A DNA stretch of 64,000 nucleotides from Corynebacterium pilosum DSM 20521 = CIP 103422 (GCF_000373805.1 NZ_KB892450.1:62001-126000); one strand, 5' to 3'; positions 34,266-43,530 are shown, counted from the stretch's first letter. Numbers and translations are program-made. Notes: generated by a model not told the origin, from the sequence alone.

Positions 34266-35888
34266 ATGTCTGAATCGCTCGCACTGGCCACTGCAGTCGT
34301 CGGCACGATCGCCGATCATGTCACCGACGTGGTGATCTGCCCCGGATCCCGCAACTCCCCGCTGGTCTACGCGCTGCTGGCGCGCCGGGATCTGCGCGTG
34401 CATGTGCGTATCGACGAACGTTCCGCCGCCTTTACCGCGCTGGGCATTGCGCGGGTGCAGCGCCGCCATGTCGCCGTGGTGATGACCAGCGGTACCGCGG
34501 TGGCGAATTGCCTGCCGTCGGTGGTGGAGGCGCACATGTCGCACACTCCGCTGCTGATCGTGAGCGCTGATCGGCCCGCGCGCCTGCTAGGTACCGGCGC
34601 TTCGCAGACGATCTGGCAGGAGGGCATTTTCGGCCGCTATGCCGCCACCCAGTCCGTTTCTGAGCCGGCGGATGTTGAGCGTCTCGATTTTTCCGCCGAC
34701 CAGGTTCACATCAACGTCGCCCTGGATACCCCGCTTGTGCCCGATCAACTTCCACAGCCAACTGGTACAGCGGGGCGCCTGGTGGGGCCGGGCAGGTTGT
34801 CGTCGATAAGCGAACGCGTGGACCACGGCGAAGTCGAGCTTGACCTGGACAAAGATACCCTGGTCATCGCCGGTGATGAGGCGTGGGAGGTGCCGGGGCT
34901 GGAGCACGTGCCGACGATCGCCGAGCCGACCGCCCCCACCCCGTTTCATCAGGTGCACCCGCTGGCCGCGCGCTTCTTCGCGCAGAGTGCGGTGGAAATT
35001 AGTCACGATGGTGGCGATTTTGCGGCGCGCACGAAGCCGGAACAGGTGGTCGTCGTGGGGCATCCGACGCTGCACCGCGACGTGATGGCGCTGCTGGCCG
35101 ACCCCGAGATCGACGTGATTGGCCTGTCGCGCACCGAGACCTTCACGGGCCAGCCGGATCGGCGCGGCACCCGGGTGAAAACCACTGGCCAGCCTAGCGA
35201 TACCTGGCTGAAGGTGTGCGAAGCTGCCGGTGACGTGGGCGCGCAGACCGTGCGTGATGCGCTTGCCGACGAGGCCTACGGTTTTACCGGCCTGCACGTG
35301 GCCGCCGCCGTGGCCGACACTCTGGGCGTGGGGGACTCGCTGGTGCTGGGCAGCTCGAACCCGGTGCGCGACGCTAGCTTCGTCGGCCTGCCCTTCGACG
35401 GCGTCTCCACGTACTCCGCGCGCGGTGCCGCCGGCATCGACGGCACCATCTCCCAAGCCGTCGGTGTTGCCCTGGCGACCCAGGCGCTGCACCCCGACGA
35501 GATCCGCGCCCCGCGCACCGTGGCCCTGATGGGGGACCTGACCTTCCTGCACGACATCAACGGGCTGCTCATCGGCCCCGACGAACCGCGCCCTGGCAAC
35601 CTCACCATCGTCGTAGCGAACGACGACGGCGGCGGCATCTTCGAAACCCTCGAAGTCGGCGCAGATCCTGTCCGCGACGCCTTCGAACGCGGCTTCGGCA
35701 CCCCGCACGAGGCCGATATCGAGGCCCTCGCCGCGGGCTATAACGTGGACTACCTGCGCGCCGACAGCCTGCGCGAACTGCTCGAACACCTGATGGCCGT
35801 TGACGAAGCCCCCGCCCCGATCACCGTGATCGAGGCCCGCACCCAACGCGATACCCGCCGCAGCCTGGCCGAAAGGCTGAATAAGTAA
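34266..35888 (+). CDS. menD: SEPHCHC synthase (menaquinone step 2)
   Basis: A thiamine diphosphate enzyme condensing isochorismate with 2-oxoglutarate. 540 residues. Blocks: [16 protein letters not shown] and [16 protein letters not shown] at the N terminus, a C-terminal ThDP-binding region [19 protein letters not shown]...[17 protein letters not shown] 34266 follows TAAACT (34253-34258) by 7 nt; that box overlaps the stop of the UvrA-like gene. The next gene starts on the menD stop codon. Confidence 0.95.
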   Translation: MSESLALATAVVGTIADHVTDVVICPGSRNSPLVYALLARRDLRVHVRIDERSAAFTALGIARVQRRHVAVVMTSGTAVANCLPSVVEAHMSHTPLLIVSADRPARLLGTGASQTIWQEGIFGRYAATQSVSEPADVERLDFSADQVHINVALDTPLVPDQLPQPTGTAGRLVGPGRLSSISERVDHGEVELDLDKDTLVIAGDEAWEVPGLEHVPTIAEPTAPTPFHQVHPLAARFFAQSAVEISHDGGDFAARTKPEQVVVVGHPTLHRDVMALLADPEIDVIGLSRTETFTGQPDRRGTRVKTTGQPSDTWLKVCEAAGDVGAQTVRDALADEAYGFTGLHVAAAVADTLGVGDSLVLGSSNPVRDASFVGLPFDGVSTYSARGAAGIDGTISQAVGVALATQALHPDEIRAPRTVALMGDLTFLHDINGLLIGPDEPRPGNLTIVVANDDGGGIFETLEVGADPVRDAFERGFGTPHEADIEALAAGYNVDYLRADSLRELLEHLMAVDEAPAPITVIEARTQRDTRRSLAERLNK

Positions 35889-36325
35889 TGATGCGCCGCC
35901 GCCTCCACCAGCTGATCCTCCTGCTCTACGCAGCGGCGATGATCGGCGCTGCAGCCATGGTGGTGGGCCCGGCGATCAACGACGCCATCATCATGAGCGA
36001 CCCCGGCCGCGGCATGGCCACCGTCACCGGTGTCAGCCCGATCCGCACCGCCGTCGACTACCAGGATGAAAACGGCCGCTACCACTCGCCACCGACCGGC
36101 CTGCTCTACCCGTCCGGGCTGGGGGAGGGCCAACAGGTCTGGGTCACCTACGCGAAGAGCGACCCGGACCTCGTCAAAGTGGAGGGCCGCATGTGGACCC
36201 TTTCGCTCATTCCGGCGTTCAGCGTTGCGGTGGTCTCCACTCTTATCGCTGTGCTGGCGTGGGTCGGCGTCGATAAGCTGGGGAAGAGTTCACCTAGAGT
36301 TACCCGCAGGTCAAGAAAACGTTAG
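35888..36325 (+). CDS. DUF3592-like membrane protein
   Basis: 145 residues, helix-loop-helix: an N-terminal helix (LILLLYAAAMIGAAAMVVG), a beta-rich extracytoplasmic loop with the block ATVTGVSPIRTAVDYQDENG...GLGEGQQVWVTYAKSDP, and a C-terminal helix (IPAFSVAVVSTLIAVLAWV) with a basic tail. The pattern fits DUF3592. The start ATG overlaps the menD stop by one base, so it is translationally coupled. Function unknown. Confidence 0.8.
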   Translation: MMRRRLHQLILLLYAAAMIGAAAMVVGPAINDAIIMSDPGRGMATVTGVSPIRTAVDYQDENGRYHSPPTGLLYPSGLGEGQQVWVTYAKSDPDLVKVEGRMWTLSLIPAFSVAVVSTLIAVLAWVGVDKLGKSSPRVTRRSRKR

Positions 36326-36337
36326 TGTGCCTAGGAG

Positions 36338-37552
36338 ATGATGGCCGTTATGCGAGTAGGAATCGTTGCCGAATCTTTCCTCCCAAACATCAACGGGGTG
36401 ACCAACTCCGTCCTGCGAGTCCTGGAACACCTCAAGGAACACGGCCATGACGCGATGGTCGTCGCGCCGGGCGCCCGCGATTTTGAGGAAGAGGTTCCCG
36501 ATTACCTCGGCTCTCCTATCGTGCGTGTGCCGACGGTCCGCCTCCCGCTTGTCGACTCCCTCCCGATCGGCGTGCCCACCTTAGCTGTCAACGAATCCCT
36601 GGCCGCGTTCAAACCCGATGTCGTCCACTTGGCCAGCCCCTTCGTCCTCGGCGGCGCCGGGGCCGTTGCCGCACGCCAACTTCGGCTGCCCGCCGTGGCG
36701 CTCTATCAGACCGACGTTGCAGGCTTTGCGACGAAGTACCACTTCACAGCGCTCTCCAACGCGGCATGGGAATGGACCCGCACACTACACAACATGACAG
36801 AACTGACCCTGGCGCCCTCGTCGATGGCTATCCAGGAACTGCAAAGCCACGGCATCAACAACATCCACCACTGGGGCCGCGGGGTGGACACGGAGCTGTT
36901 CCAGCCGCAGAAGCGTTCGTCGGTACTGCGCCGCCAGTGGGACCGCACCGGCCGCAAGCACATCGTCGGATTCGTCGGCAGGCTGGCCGCGGAGAAGTCC
37001 GTTTCTCGGCTGCGTCCGCTGGTGGGTCGTCGTGACGTGCAACTGGTCATCGTCGGCGACGGGCCCGAGCGGGAGAACCTGGAGCGCGAACTGCCCGGCG
37101 CCGTGTTCACGGGCGCGCTGACCGGGGAGGACCTAGCGCGTGCCTACGCCAGCCTGGACCTCTTCGTGCACACGGGCGAATTTGAGACTTTCTGTCAGGC
37201 GATTCAGGAGGCGCAGGCTTCGGGCGTGCCGACGATCGGGCCGCGCGCCGGCGGTCCTGTGGATTTGGTCCAGGAACGCTACAACGGGCTGCTGCTCGAC
37301 GTGGGCACCTTCGAACGCGAACTCCCCACCGCCGCCGAGTGGCTCCTAGACACCAGCCGTCACGATCACCTGCGCCGCAACGCGCGGGCCTCCGTGGAGG
37401 ATAAGACGTGGTCGGCGCTGGGCGATCAGCTGTTGGGCTACTACGAAGACGCGATCGAATCCTTTGAAACGCGCAGCCCGCAACCGTTTATCGGGCTGCC
37501 GGAACTGCCTGCGTGGGCTGCCCGTGCGCTGGGTTCCCGCGACGTCGCGTAG
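36338..37552 (+). CDS. mgtA: GDP-mannose-dependent alpha-mannosyltransferase MgtA-like (GT4)
   Basis: 404 residues, GT-B fold glycosyltransferase acting at the cytoplasmic membrane. N-terminal domain MRVGIVAESFLPNINGVTNS; C-terminal nucleotide-sugar domain with GFVGRLAAEKSV, IVGDGPERENLE and the EX7E block GEFETFCQAIQEAQASGVP. In Corynebacterium glutamicum the gene beside menD is mgtA, which mannosylates a glucuronosyl-diacylglycerol anchor for lipomannan-like lipids; the call rests on family and synteny. Three in-frame ATGs compete. TAGTGT (36323-36328) lies 9 nt before ATG 36338, while AGGAG (36333-36337) lies 12 nt before ATG 36350, so the true start may be 12 nt later. Confidence 0.88.
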   Translation: MMAVMRVGIVAESFLPNINGVTNSVLRVLEHLKEHGHDAMVVAPGARDFEEEVPDYLGSPIVRVPTVRLPLVDSLPIGVPTLAVNESLAAFKPDVVHLASPFVLGGAGAVAARQLRLPAVALYQTDVAGFATKYHFTALSNAAWEWTRTLHNMTELTLAPSSMAIQELQSHGINNIHHWGRGVDTELFQPQKRSSVLRRQWDRTGRKHIVGFVGRLAAEKSVSRLRPLVGRRDVQLVIVGDGPERENLERELPGAVFTGALTGEDLARAYASLDLFVHTGEFETFCQAIQEAQASGVPTIGPRAGGPVDLVQERYNGLLLDVGTFERELPTAAEWLLDTSRHDHLRRNARASVEDKTWSALGDQLLGYYEDAIESFETRSPQPFIGLPELPAWAARALGSRDVA

Positions 37553-37554
37553 CA

Positions 37555-38034
37555 CTAGGGGTTGATCAGTAGGCGCGACTGCCTCCACAGGTACACCACG
37601 AGTGTGACCACGATGAGGAAATCCACCACGATATACACCGAATGCATGTAGCCAAACGGGGCGGCTTCGCCTGCGATGACAGCTTCGGTGCGAATATTAA
37701 GCATCGGGCGTACCACGGCCACCTTTAGCGCGAGTAGGCCGATCAGCGCCCACACCCAGCCCAGGTCCGGGTGGACAAACTTCGTGCGTAACGCGCTGCA
37801 CAGCAGCCAGACGGCGAGGATGATTTCGGCTGCGTTCATGGCGGTAAACACCAGCTTGCCGATGCCCAGCCCCAGCGGGATCGTCATCCCCGGCGCCTGA
37901 AATTTTAGGGGTGCTTCGAAGCCGTCGATGGCGACGATGATGCCCAGCCACACCGCCGGCAGAATCAGACGCATCGCCAGGCTAAAGCGGCGCGGAGTCT
38001 CCTTAGTTCGGGAACGCGTTTCAGGTGTAGACAT
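37555..38034 (-). CDS. Membrane protein, unknown function
   Basis: 159 residues with about four helices ([75 protein letters not shown]). ATG 38034 lies exactly 7 nt after TATGGT on the minus strand (plus 38042-38047); an upstream in-frame ATG overlaps that box. It is divergent from menG, with the two -10 boxes only 14 bp apart. The stop is 2 nt from the end of mgtA (convergent). Confidence 0.75.
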   Translation of the reverse strand: MSTPETRSRTKETPRRFSLAMRLILPAVWLGIIVAIDGFEAPLKFQAPGMTIPLGLGIGKLVFTAMNAAEIILAVWLLCSALRTKFVHPDLGWVWALIGLLALKVAVVRPMLNIRTEAVIAGEAAPFGYMHSVYIVVDFLIVVTLVVYLWRQSRLLINP

Positions 38035-38075
38035 ACCCCGCACCATACTTTAGGCGTCGATTACACTGGCTACCT

Positions 38076-38765
38076 ATGGCCAAGGCGAATCTGGATAAGC
38101 AACCCTTCGACGTCGCGGGAATGTTCGACGATGTGGGAAAAAACTATGACATCACGAACACGATCTTGTCGTTTGGGCAGGACCGCTACTGGCGCAAGCG
38201 CACCCGCGAACGCCTCAATTTGAAGCCCGGCCAGAAGGTACTGGACCTGGCCGCGGGTACGGCGGTGAGCACGGTGGAGCTGGCGAAGTCCGGTGCATGG
38301 TGCGTGGCCTGCGACTTTTCCCAGGGCATGCTGGAGGCTGGCCGGGATCGGGATGTTCCGAAGGTCGTCGGCGATGCGATGCATTTGCCTTTCGACGATG
38401 AATCTTTCGACGCTGTCACCATTTCCTATGGGCTGCGCAATATTCACGATTTCCGGACGGGGCTGCGCGAGATGGCGCGGGTGACCAAACCCGGGGGCAC
38501 GCTGGTGGTTAATGAGTTTTCCACTCCGGTGGTGCCGGTGTTTTCCACCGTGTACAAGGAGTATTTGATGCGGGCGTTGCCGGCGATCGCCAAGGTGGTC
38601 TCCTCCAACGGGGAGGCCTACGAATACCTGGCCGAATCGATCCGTGCGTGGCCCGACCAGGAGGGCCTTGCCGCCGAGATCAACGCGAACGGTTGGGAAG
38701 ACTGCGGCTGGCAGAATCTTACCTTCGGCATCGTAGCGATGCACGCCGCCACTAAACCGATATAG
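38076..38765 (+). CDS. menG: Demethylmenaquinone methyltransferase
   Basis: A SAM-dependent methyltransferase, 229 residues, doing the last ring methylation of menaquinone. UbiE/MenG blocks: [20 protein letters not shown] at the N terminus, SAM motif [15 protein letters not shown], acidic motif [32 protein letters not shown]. The start is 8 nt after TACACT (38062-38067). The last four codons and the stop lie inside the left arm of a long inverted repeat (38754-38842). Confidence 0.95.
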   Translation: MAKANLDKQPFDVAGMFDDVGKNYDITNTILSFGQDRYWRKRTRERLNLKPGQKVLDLAAGTAVSTVELAKSGAWCVACDFSQGMLEAGRDRDVPKVVGDAMHLPFDDESFDAVTISYGLRNIHDFRTGLREMARVTKPGGTLVVNEFSTPVVPVFSTVYKEYLMRALPAIAKVVSSNGEAYEYLAESIRAWPDQEGLAAEINANGWEDCGWQNLTFGIVAMHAATKPI

Positions 38766-38842
38766 TCCTCGGCCCATACTGCGCGGTACCACTAGGTTTT
38801 CAATAACCTACCCGCACTATGTAGCGAGGACTATATCGGTTT
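38754..38842. repeat. Long imperfect palindrome (89 nt) at the end of menG
   Basis: An 18-bp perfect outer repeat (38754-38771 with 38825-38842) encloses inner pairings CATACTGCG/CGCACTATG (38775-38783 with 38813-38821, one mismatch) and TAGGTT/AACCTA (38793-38798 with 38805-38810, loop TTCAAT). As RNA it is one long hairpin between convergent menG and menJ. It may be a bidirectional terminator or a small MITE-like element; the menG stop lies inside it. Confidence 0.7.
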
Positions 38843-38876
38843 GCGAAAAAAGGGGGCGGGGAAAGGGACAGGGCCC

Positions 38877-40106
38877 TTAGGCGACGTCCCACAAGGGGGT
38901 GTCCCGGCGCGCCCGCGAGACAACGGAGCCGGCACCGCGCCAGGCACGGGCGAGGATGTCGCGGTCTTCGTCGGTAATCAGGTTGCCCATCAGGCGCGCC
39001 GCCGCCGGCATGAGGGCCGCACCCACAGGTCCCCGCAGAGCGAGGGGCCCGACGGCCGGCAGGAATTGCGGGTAGGTCAACAAGCGCGCAGCAGTGCGTG
39101 CCAGCAGAAACGCCTCACCATAAGCCTCGCGCAGCCGGTCCGGCCACGTCAGCGTGAAATCGGCAGACGCGCCCAACATTTCCACCGCCATCACCGCAGA
39201 TTCCAGACCATAGTCAATGCCTTCCCCATTGAGCGGGTTTACCAGCGCGGCCGCATCGCCGATCAGCATCCAGTTGCCACCCGCCACATTGGAGACAGCC
39301 CCGCCCATCGGCAACAGTGCGGAAGTGATGGAGTGTTCGTCGTCAAGCGACCATTCTTCGCGGACGAGCGCGGCGTAATCGGCAAGCAGTTTCTTGGTGT
39401 TCAGCTTGGCCGGGCGCGCCGAGGTGCTTAATGCGCCGCAGCCGAGGTTGACGGTGCCGTCGCCGAGCGGGAAAATCCAGCCATATCCGGGCTGGATGGC
39501 GCCGTCGGCATCGCGCAGTTCGACGTGGGAGTGCATCCACGGTTCGTCGGAGTAGGGCGTGGCGCAGTAGGAGCGGGCGGCGATTCCGTAGACCTCGTCG
39601 CGGTGCCACTGCCGTCCCAGCAGTTTGCCGAAGGGGGAGCGCACGCCGTCGGCCACGATGACCCAGCGCGGGGTGACAGGGCCGCGCGGGGTGTTGATCG
39701 TCGTGATGCGGCTGCCCGAGACCTCCACATCGTTGGCGGGGCAGTCTTCCCAGACTTCGGCGCCGGCTAAGCGGGCTTCGTCGACAAGCGCTGCGTCAAA
39801 ACCGACGCGGGGACGGGCGGATCCGACTTTGCCGAACTGGCCGTCGGGCCATGGTGCGGTGACTGCGCCGCCGTATCCAACCAGCTTCAGCCCCTTGTTG
39901 CGGTATTTGGGGAGGACGTGCTCCACGCCGAGGGCCCGCAGGGTGTGGACTGCGCGCGGGGTCAGGCCGTCGCCGCAGGTTTTGTCGCGGGGGAAGGTTT
40001 GGGCGTCGAGGAGCAGCGTGTCGTAGCCTGAGCGGGCGGCGGCGAGTGCTGCGGCGGCTCCTGCGGGCCCGGCTCCGACAACGACACATTCTTTAGTTAC
40101 AGTCAC
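38877..40106 (-). CDS. menJ: Geranylgeranyl reductase-family flavoprotein, MenJ-like menaquinone reductase
   Basis: 409 residues with an N-terminal FAD fold (VVVGAGPAGAAAALAAARSG; DAQTFPRDKTCGDGLTPRAV) and the second FAD block NWMLIGDAAALVNPLNGEGIDYG (about residue 290). In mycobacteria the same position, between menG and a polyprenyl synthase, holds MenJ, which saturates one isoprene unit of menaquinone; the assignment follows from that synteny plus family. GTG 40106 is chosen because CACAAT (plus 40114-40119) lies 7 nt before it; an in-frame ATG at 40115 overlaps that box. Confidence 0.88.
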   Translation of the reverse strand: MTVTKECVVVGAGPAGAAAALAAARSGYDTLLLDAQTFPRDKTCGDGLTPRAVHTLRALGVEHVLPKYRNKGLKLVGYGGAVTAPWPDGQFGKVGSARPRVGFDAALVDEARLAGAEVWEDCPANDVEVSGSRITTINTPRGPVTPRWVIVADGVRSPFGKLLGRQWHRDEVYGIAARSYCATPYSDEPWMHSHVELRDADGAIQPGYGWIFPLGDGTVNLGCGALSTSARPAKLNTKKLLADYAALVREEWSLDDEHSITSALLPMGGAVSNVAGGNWMLIGDAAALVNPLNGEGIDYGLESAVMAVEMLGASADFTLTWPDRLREAYGEAFLLARTAARLLTYPQFLPAVGPLALRGPVGAALMPAAARLMGNLITDEDRDILARAWRGAGSVVSRARRDTPLWDVA

Positions 40107-40189
40107 TTGTCCCATTGTGCCAGACACGTTTTTGCCCACCCCAGGGTGTGTCTGGTGCATGTATTGGACTACGGTTGAGGGGCAAGAAT

Positions 40190-40195
40190 TATGAT
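40190..40195 (+). promoter_or_regulatory. -10 element TATGAT of the polyprenyl synthase gene
   Basis: TATGAT lies 27 nt before ATG 40223. Unlike most neighbours this gene would have a short leader with GTGAGG as ribosome binding site. A TTGGAC at 40164-40169 is a possible -35 with a long 20-nt spacer. Confidence 0.45.
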
Positions 40196-40222
40196 CGTTT
40201 CCAGTTTGTGAGGTCCGTACCG

Positions 40223-41239
40223 ATGACACAGGGCACCAATGCCTCACCCCGCCATGCCTCCAGCGTGGACTTGGGTGATGAGGCCCTCAGCGCACGTATC
40301 GACGAAGGGATGCGCGCGGTGGAGGAGTTGCTTGTCGACGAGCTCTCTACCGGAGCGGATTTCGTCAATGAGAAGGTGCTGCATCTCGCGCAGGCTGGCG
40401 GGAAGCGGTTCCGCCCGTTGATGGCGTTGCTGGCCAGTGAGTATGGGCCTGAGACGGGCTCGCCGAAGGTGGTGAAGGCTGCGACGATCGTCGAGATGGT
40501 GCACCTGGCCACCTTGTATCACGATGATGTGATGGATGAGGCGGAGATGCGTCGCGGCGTGGAGTCTGCGAATTCGCGCTGGGGTAATTCGGTGGCGATT
40601 TTGGCTGGCGATATCCTGCTGGCGCACACTTCGCGGCTGATGAGCCAGCTGGATACCGATACGGTGCATCACTTTTCTGAGACCTTTGGCAAACTTGTCA
40701 CGGGCCAGATGCGGGAGACGATCGGCGCGCAGGGCAGCGATCCGGTTGAGCACTACCTGAAGGTCATCGACGAGAAGACGGGCGTGCTGATCGCCTCCGC
40801 GGGCTATTTAGGTGCGCGCCATTCCGGTGCGTCCGAAGAGATCGTGGATGCCATGTACAAGCTGGGTTCTGCGATTGGCATGGTGTTCCAGATCGTCGAT
40901 GACATGATCGACATATTCTCTGCGACCGACCAGTCCGGCAAAACCCCCGGCACCGACCTTCGCGAGGGCGTGTTCACCCTGCCGGTGTTGTATGCGCTGG
41001 AGGAAGACACCGAGGTGGGCGAGCAGCTGCGTGGCATGCTCACCGGCCCGCTTGACGACGACGCCGACGTCGAGCGCGCCCTCGAGCTGCTCAGCCAGTC
41101 CACGGGCCGCGAACGTTCCCTGGAGGCTGTCAAGCACTATTTGGCGCTTGCCGACGAACAAATCCAGCGACTGCCCGATATTCCCGCGACCGGCGCACTG
41201 CGCATGCTGGCCCGCTACACCGTCGACCGCGTCGGATAA
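40223..41239 (+). CDS. Long-chain polyprenyl diphosphate synthase
   Basis: A trans-isoprenyl diphosphate synthase, 338 residues, likely making the menaquinone side chain given its place beside menG and menJ. First aspartate-rich motif in LATLYHDDVMDEAEMRR (about residue 97), second in GMVFQIVDDMIDIFSA (about residue 225), and GKRFRPLMALLASE near the N terminus. Small residues before the first motif agree with a long product; the exact chain length cannot be read. The frame is open upstream, but ATG 40223 fits the promoter and conserved start. Confidence 0.92.
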   Translation: MTQGTNASPRHASSVDLGDEALSARIDEGMRAVEELLVDELSTGADFVNEKVLHLAQAGGKRFRPLMALLASEYGPETGSPKVVKAATIVEMVHLATLYHDDVMDEAEMRRGVESANSRWGNSVAILAGDILLAHTSRLMSQLDTDTVHHFSETFGKLVTGQMRETIGAQGSDPVEHYLKVIDEKTGVLIASAGYLGARHSGASEEIVDAMYKLGSAIGMVFQIVDDMIDIFSATDQSGKTPGTDLREGVFTLPVLYALEEDTEVGEQLRGMLTGPLDDDADVERALELLSQSTGRERSLEAVKHYLALADEQIQRLPDIPATGALRMLARYTVDRVG

Positions 41240-41260
41240 AAGGTCCTTTTACCTGCCGAT

Positions 41261-41291
41261 TTGCCAATGTGTAGTGCCCGTGTTGTAAGGT
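41261..41291 (+). promoter_or_regulatory. Putative promoter of the tRNA cluster
   Basis: TTGCCA (41261-41266) and TAAGGT (41286-41291) with a 19-nt spacer, ending 25 nt before tRNA-Tyr. Confidence 0.4.
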
Positions 41292-41316
41292 AGTTCACGC
41301 ACTTGAAAAAGCGCTT

Positions 41317-41402
41317 GCCAGGTTGTCCGAGCGGCCAAAGGAAGCGGACTGTAAATCCGCCGGCTCACGCCTTCAGAAGTTCGAATCTTCTACCTGGCAC
41401 CA
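41317..41402 (+). tRNA. tRNA-Tyr (anticodon GTA)
   Basis: A class II tRNA of 86 nt. Acceptor GCCAGGT pairs with ACCTGGC, anticodon GTA at 41351-41353, long variable arm, T-arm AGAAGTTCGAATCTTCT, and an encoded CCA end (41400-41402). Confidence 0.95.
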
Positions 41403-41405
41403 GCT

Positions 41406-41443
41406 AGCACCCACTGCGAATATTCGCGGTGGGTGCTTTTTCG
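41406..41443 (+). terminator. Terminator after tRNA-Tyr
   Basis: AGCACCCAC (41406-41414) pairs with GTGGGTGCT (41429-41437), extended by GCGAA/TTCGC inside, followed by a run of five T. Confidence 0.85.
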
Positions 41444-41445
41444 TT

Positions 41446-41475
41446 GCTTAACGACGGGGCGCCTCGTCGTTAAGC
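41446..41475. repeat. Inverted pair of the GCTTAACGACG word
   Basis: GCTTAACGACG (41446-41456) and its exact complement CGTCGTTAAGC (41465-41475) with an 8-nt spacer, in non-coding DNA right after the tRNA-Tyr terminator. It belongs to the genome-wide GCTTNNCGACGA family and can form an 11-bp hairpin. The 165 nt that follow, up to tRNA-Thr, hold no gene; AT-rich boxes such as TTATATG near 41548 may be its promoter. Confidence 0.7.
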
Positions 41476-41640
41476 GCCTGGGTACGGAAGCGCCATATCG
41501 CGCTGAAAGGGGGCCGCGAAAAGGTTAGTTATGCTGGCGATTTGTGTTATATGTGATGATCGGGTTAATCTTTCAAAGGCTTCAACAGAGCGGACAACGC
41601 AAAGCGAAAGCGAGAGCGTAGTCCACAACTAAGAGGCTGT

Positions 41641-41713
41641 GCCCCCTTAGCTCAGTCGGTAGAGCGTTTCCATGGTAAGGAAAAGGTCAGCAGTTCGATT
41701 CTGCTAGGGGGCT
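41641..41713 (+). tRNA. tRNA-Thr (anticodon GGT)
   Basis: 73 nt. Acceptor GCCCCCT pairs with AGGGGGC, D-arm GCTCAGTCGGTAGAGC, anticodon loop ATGGTAA (GGT at 41674-41676), T-arm AGCAGTTCGATTCTGCT. The CCA end is not encoded. Confidence 0.95.
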
Positions 41714-41757
41714 CTGTTGCTTGAATACGTACCTTCGGGTGCGGGAGCAGGCGGCAT

Positions 41758-41834
41758 GGCGGTGTAGCTCAGCTGGTGAGAGCGCGCGACTCATAATCGC
41801 GAGGTCGAGAGTTCGAGTCTCTCCACCGCTACCA
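41758..41834 (+). tRNA. tRNA-Met, elongator (anticodon CAT)
   Basis: 77 nt with encoded CCA. Acceptor GGCGGTG pairs with CACCGCT (first pair G-U), anticodon CAT at 41792-41794. The anticodon stem lacks the three G-C pairs of initiators, so it is an elongator. Confidence 0.93.
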
Positions 41835-41900
41835 CCCAAAGAACCGGTTCACTGGCGAACCGTGGTAGGGTAAGCGTACTGTCTTAAGTGATAGTCACCA

Positions 41901-41976
<76 letters not shown>

Positions 41977-41999
41977 AAGTTTTTGACTAGAGGAGTGCT

Positions 42000-42326
42000 G
42001 TGAGCGAAGACCAGCCAAAGCGCGACGGCCAGGCCACGCCAACCGGTAAGCGTCAGCTGAGCGGTGCCAGTACTACTTCTTCCACGTCCTATGAGGCGAA
42101 GAAGGTTGCGCGCCAAACTCCTGAGAGCGACGATAAGCCAGGTGGCGGCGTAGCCGCGTTCCCGGGCGAGGTTGTTCAGGAGGTCCGCAAGGTCGTGTGG
42201 CCCACCGGCCGCCAGATGCTGAACTACACGCTGATTGTGTTCGCGTTCCTCATCATCTTGACCGCGCTGGTGTGGGGTGTGGATACGCTGACAACCATGG
42301 GTGTAGAAGCCGTTCTGGTTCCTTAA
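42000..42326 (+). CDS. secE: Preprotein translocase subunit SecE
   Basis: 108 residues. A Ser/Thr/Lys-rich N-terminal extension, the amphipathic SecE helix (FPGEVVQEVRKVVWPTGRQML) and a single C-terminal membrane helix (YTLIVFAFLIILTALVWGV). Start GTG 42000 with AGAGGAG upstream. SecE stabilises SecY in the Sec translocon. A terminator and a separate promoter divide it from nusG, so the two are not simply one operon here. Confidence 0.95.
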   Translation: MSEDQPKRDGQATPTGKRQLSGASTTSSTSYEAKKVARQTPESDDKPGGGVAAFPGEVVQEVRKVVWPTGRQMLNYTLIVFAFLIILTALVWGVDTLTTMGVEAVLVP

Positions 42327-42343
42327 GCCGCCAAGAGTTTTGA

Positions 42344-42376
42344 CCCGCTGACCCTGTCCAGGGCAGCGGGTTTTGT
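42344..42376 (+). terminator. Terminator after secE
   Basis: CCCGCTG (42344-42350) pairs with CAGCGGG (42364-42370), with a further CCCT/AGGG pairing inside, followed by TTTTGT. Confidence 0.85.
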
Positions 42377-42384
42377 GATCAGAG

Positions 42385-42414
42385 TTGAAAAGGGCCAGTT
42401 TTCTCAGCTATAGT
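42385..42414 (+). promoter_or_regulatory. Strong promoter of nusG
   Basis: TTGAAA (42385-42390), 18-nt spacer, TATAGT (42409-42414), about 100 nt before the nusG start: a near-consensus housekeeping promoter. Confidence 0.7.
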
Positions 42415-42515
42415 GGCCCCATTGAATCATTGACTTGATCCCGTCACCCCCGTCGCCATAAAAGATGCAGGGGTAGGCGGGATAATTTATTGGTAAAACC
42501 AGTCTGGAGAACACC

Positions 42516-43523
42516 ATGAGCGACAACACCACAGAAGACACGGGCCTGACCCAAGAAGAAATCGACGTTATCGAAGAAAAGGAAATGATCGACGAGGGCG
42601 CACCCGTCAGCCCAGCCACCGAACCGGTCGCCGAAACCGCAGAGCGCATGGAGGCCGCCCACGAACGCGCTGAGGAAGCTGAGGGCGACGCAGGCGAGAC
42701 CGGTGTCGACGAGCCGACTTTCCCGGTGGATGATTCGATCGTCGAAGCGCACGAGCGCGCCGTCGAGCAGACGCAGGAGTCGCTCGAGGCTTCCGACGAC
42801 GCCGCCGAGCAGACCCCCGAGGAGGCCGCAGCGGCAGCCCTGGGCGACACTGAGGCTGTCGACGAGGAGGCGGAGAAGCGGAGGCGTCTGCGCGAGTTCA
42901 CCCGCGAGCTGAAGAAGCTGCCGGGCCAGTGGTACATCATCCAGTCCTACTCGGGCTACGAGAACAAAGTGAAGACCAACCTCGATATGCGCGCCCAGAC
43001 CCTGGAGGTGGAGGACTCGATCTATGACGTCGTGGTTCCCATCGAGCAGGCAGTCGAGCTGAAGGACGGCAAGCGCAAGCTGGTCAAGCGCAAGCTGTTG
43101 CCGGGCTACGTGCTGGTGCGCATGGACATGAACGATGCGGCGTGGTCTGTGGTCCGTGAGACCCCAGGTGTGACCTCCTTCGTGGGCAACGAGGGCAACG
43201 CCACCCCGGTCAAGCACCGCGATGTCGCCAAGTTCCTCATGCCGAAGGAAGCTCCCGTCGATGGGGACGAGGCCGCAGCGAAGACGGTCACGAACAGCGA
43301 GGGCGAGACCGTCGTCGCTACGCCTGGTGAGGAAGCAAAGAAGATCGCGCATGACTTCGAGGTCGGCGAGGCCGTCACCATCCTGTCGGGCGCGCTGGCG
43401 TCTGTATCGGCGACGATCAACGCGATCGACGAGGAAACCGGCAAAATCCAGGCCCTGGTGTCCATCTTCGGCCGCGAAACCCCTGTGGAGCTCACCGCGG
43501 ATCAGGTGGAGCGCATCAACTAG
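42516..43523 (+). CDS. nusG: Transcription termination/antitermination factor NusG
   Basis: 335 residues, longer than E. coli NusG (about 180) because of a very acidic N-terminal extension (about residues 1-120, Glu/Asp/Ala-rich), common in actinobacteria. The NGN domain follows (KLPGQWYIIQSYSGYENKVK; VLVRMDMNDAAWSVVRETPG), then a small insert and the KOW domain (FEVGEAVTILSGALASVSAT, about residue 285). It binds RNA polymerase and couples it to Rho or the ribosome. Start ATG 42516. Confidence 0.96.
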   Translation: MSDNTTEDTGLTQEEIDVIEEKEMIDEGAPVSPATEPVAETAERMEAAHERAEEAEGDAGETGVDEPTFPVDDSIVEAHERAVEQTQESLEASDDAAEQTPEEAAAAALGDTEAVDEEAEKRRRLREFTRELKKLPGQWYIIQSYSGYENKVKTNLDMRAQTLEVEDSIYDVVVPIEQAVELKDGKRKLVKRKLLPGYVLVRMDMNDAAWSVVRETPGVTSFVGNEGNATPVKHRDVAKFLMPKEAPVDGDEAAAKTVTNSEGETVVATPGEEAKKIAHDFEVGEAVTILSGALASVSATINAIDEETGKIQALVSIFGRETPVELTADQVERIN

Positions 43524-43530
43524 ACGCGTT

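Noticed and set aside
38843-38876. G-rich run after the menG palindrome as a G-quadruplex
   Set aside because: Only one G5 run and short GG/GGGG runs are present; spacing does not meet the four-run pattern.
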